Source of the DNA: Solimicrobium sp040544425
Lineage (GTDB): Bacteria > Pseudomonadota > Gammaproteobacteria > Burkholderiales > Burkholderiaceae_D
Length of the DNA: 64,000 nt
Direction: 5' to 3'
Assembly: GCA_040544425.1 (NCBI GenBank)
Contig: JBEONO010000006.1
Location: 124,001 to 188,000 of the forward strand
Shown here in pieces: positions 62,730 through 64,000 of this stretch. Within the stretch, counting starts at the first letter, position 1. Each line of letters opens with the position of its first letter. The translations under genes were made by a program, and so were the position numbers. The notes under the pieces are model-generated. The model saw only the letters and a program-made list of their open reading frames with translations. It searched no databases and was not told where the DNA came from.

Positions 62730-63439
62730 TTCGACTCCACGCTAACGGCCAGCACATAGCCGCCATTGCGTACGGTTTTAATAATCTGCGGAGAACGCGC
62801 ATCTTCGCCAAGCTTTTGACGAATGCGGCTGATTTGAATATCAATCGACCGGTCAAACGGATCGGCATCACGGCCCTGAGTCATATTCAATAATTGATCG
62901 CGATTGAGTACGCGATTCGGATGTTCCAAAAATATTTTTAACATCTTGTATTCGGCACCGGACAGCAACACGACCATCCCGTTCGGATCGACCAGATGGC
63001 GCGCAGTCAAATCCAGAGTCCAGCCACCGAATTTTAAAAATTGGATTTTTTCATTCGCACTGCTCGACAAACCGCTACTGCGTCGCAACACGCTGCGAAT
63101 TCGCGCCAACAGTTCGCGTGGCTCGAATGGCTTGGGCAGGTAGTCATCGGCACCCATTTCAAGGCCAAGAATTCTGTCGAGCGGCTCATTGCGCGCCGTG
63201 AGCATAATGACCGGCATTGACGATTTTGCGCGCAGGTTGCGGCACAGAGTCAAACCGTCTTCGCCGGGCATATTCAAGTCAAGCACGACCAGATCGATTT
63301 CCTGCTCGGTCAATATATGCCACATGGCATTGCCTTCTGCCGCCATAAAACAGCGGTAGCCATTCGTTTGCAAATACTCCGCCAATAAGGTCCGGATTTC
63401 GCGATCGTCATCGACGATTAAAATTTGATTAGTATCCAT
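62726..63439 (-). CDS. OmpR-family response regulator
   Basis: 237 residues from MDTNQILIVDDDREIRTLL at 63439; the frame extends 12 codons further. Receiver: DDD, phospho-Asp in LVVLDLNMPGEDGL (near 54), Thr in VIMLTARNE and Lys in DYLPKPFEPREL. The C-terminal winged helix (LLSGAEYKMLKIFLEHPNRVLNRDQLL ... FDRSIDIQISRIRQKLGEDARSPQIIKTVRNGGYVL) is complete. It overlaps the kinase gene and diverges from the LTXXQ gene at 63660. Confidence 0.95.
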   Translation of the reverse strand: MDTNQILIVDDDREIRTLLAEYLQTNGYRCFMAAEGNAMWHILTEQEIDLVVLDLNMPGEDGLTLCRNLRAKSSMPVIMLTARNEPLDRILGLEMGADDYLPKPFEPRELLARIRSVLRRSSGLSSSANEKIQFLKFGGWTLDLTARHLVDPNGMVVLLSGAEYKMLKIFLEHPNRVLNRDQLLNMTQGRDADPFDRSIDIQISRIRQKLGEDARSPQIIKTVRNGGYVLAVSVESK

Positions 63440-63659
63440 CCGCGTATTATGAAGAGATTCGGTGAAGTTATTCATTGGGTTTGTATCGCATTGTTACACA
63501 TTGTCGGTCACCTGTTTTGGAAACAACATGATACAAATTCAATTTTAATCGACATCGAATCCTTACATAACTGCTGCACGATGGCAGCTGCGCATTTCAG
63601 CAGTCCCTTGTAATCGGCTCAAGTGCATCCAGTTAGACCAGGAAAATTTAAGGCAGACA

Positions 63660-64000
63660 ATGAAAAAAATTGGCAAACAGTTAGGTAAGCAAATTGCAAT
63701 TGGGTTTATTGCCTTCGGCTTTGTTTCCGCTTCAGCGCTGGTCAGTGCACAGGAAACCATAACCCGCTCATGTCAGGAACAGACCAAGCAGGTCGAGTTT
63801 GTACAGGCCAACTTCGTCAAAGACAAGATCGAATTGCGTGAACAGCTCGGTCTCACTGCAGCTCAGGAACCTGCCTGGAGCGATTTTATTTCCAGCGTAC
63901 CTGTGCCAACCAAACCCTCCCGAATTGATCGTGCCGCCATGGACAAACTTACGACGCCAGAACGTTTAGAGCAACAGCTGAATCAACTCAGGGAACAGGA
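63660..64000 (+). CDS. LTXXQ (Spy/CpxP-like) periplasmic protein, cut by window end
   Basis: The first 113 codons are present and the gene runs past 64000. The signal peptide MKKIGKQLGKQIAIGFIAFGFVSASALVSA is followed by a helical segment with the LTXXQ-type motif (RE-QLGLTAAQEPAW). Proteins of this kind are small periplasmic chaperones or inhibitors of envelope sensors. The divergent two-component genes, 221 bases away, are the natural regulators and perhaps also targets (inference). Confidence 0.75.
   Translation, partial: MKKIGKQLGKQIAIGFIAFGFVSASALVSAQETITRSCQEQTKQVEFVQANFVKDKIELREQLGLTAAQEPAWSDFISSVPVPTKPSRIDRAAMDKLTTPERLEQQLNQLREQ

Noticed and set aside
63476..63659. RstA-like box near GTTACA in the divergent gap
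   Set aside because: Only the GTTACA half matches; the rest of the consensus does not.

Overview
This window looks like chromosome from a betaproteobacterium, most likely Burkholderiales of the Oxalobacteraceae type. An Undibacterium-like genus is possible given the roughly 50% GC impression, but this is inferred from gene order and protein features and was not searched. The anchor is the minus-strand tRNA-Tyr/Gly/Thr - tuf - tRNA-Trp - secE - nusG - rplK - rplA - rplJ - rplL - rpoB - rpoC block (about 4.6-19 kb). It keeps its expected control points: a leader before rplK, a long rplJ leader, a hairpin between rplL and rpoB, and a terminator after rpoC. Just past rpoC lie two tandem M13 metallopeptidase genes whose upstream leaders are also duplicated.

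From 19 to 31.8 kb is accessory and housekeeping material: a Tet-type MFS exporter, a TonB-like anchored protein, a GT-C type membrane protein, a wHTH-ATPase/ettA/yigZ run, and a GGDEF diguanylate cyclase behind a good sigma-54 promoter match. This is followed by a GGDEF-EAL gene that has lost its 5' end and a small tyrosine-recombinase relative lacking key catalytic residues, which together suggest an old insertion scar. A family-3 solute-binding protein and a small secreted protein close the segment. The 31.8-38 kb segment has the fused B12-dependent mutase icmF behind a MerR/LiuR-like double palindrome, a lipoprotein, a PqaA-family protein and two orphan coding remnants.

From 38.1 to 43.5 kb there is a tight six-gene plus-strand operon: class II glutamine amidotransferase, MlaE-, MlaF- and MlaD-like lipid transport proteins, a PqiC-like lipoprotein and a VanZ protein. 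Next come an Aer-like PAS chemoreceptor, a CBS protein, small membrane proteins and an overlapping NarL-type response regulator/7TMR-DISM kinase pair. At 49.6-51 kb two toxin-antitoxin modules (MazF-type and Doc-type) diverge from each other, followed by dbpA.

The most unusual part is 52.5-58.9 kb. A full TonB-dependent receptor is followed by a hairpin and a small secreted two-cysteine protein, and then the same arrangement recurs with a receptor missing its first ~400 residues, a matching hairpin and a second small protein. This looks like a duplicated receptor/small-protein module, with the second receptor decayed and its small protein intact. The right end carries a B12-binding radical SAM protein, an orphan ribbon-helix-helix protein, a DUF2721 protein, an OmpR/EnvZ-type pair and the start of a divergent LTXXQ (Spy/CpxP-like) gene cut by the window edge.
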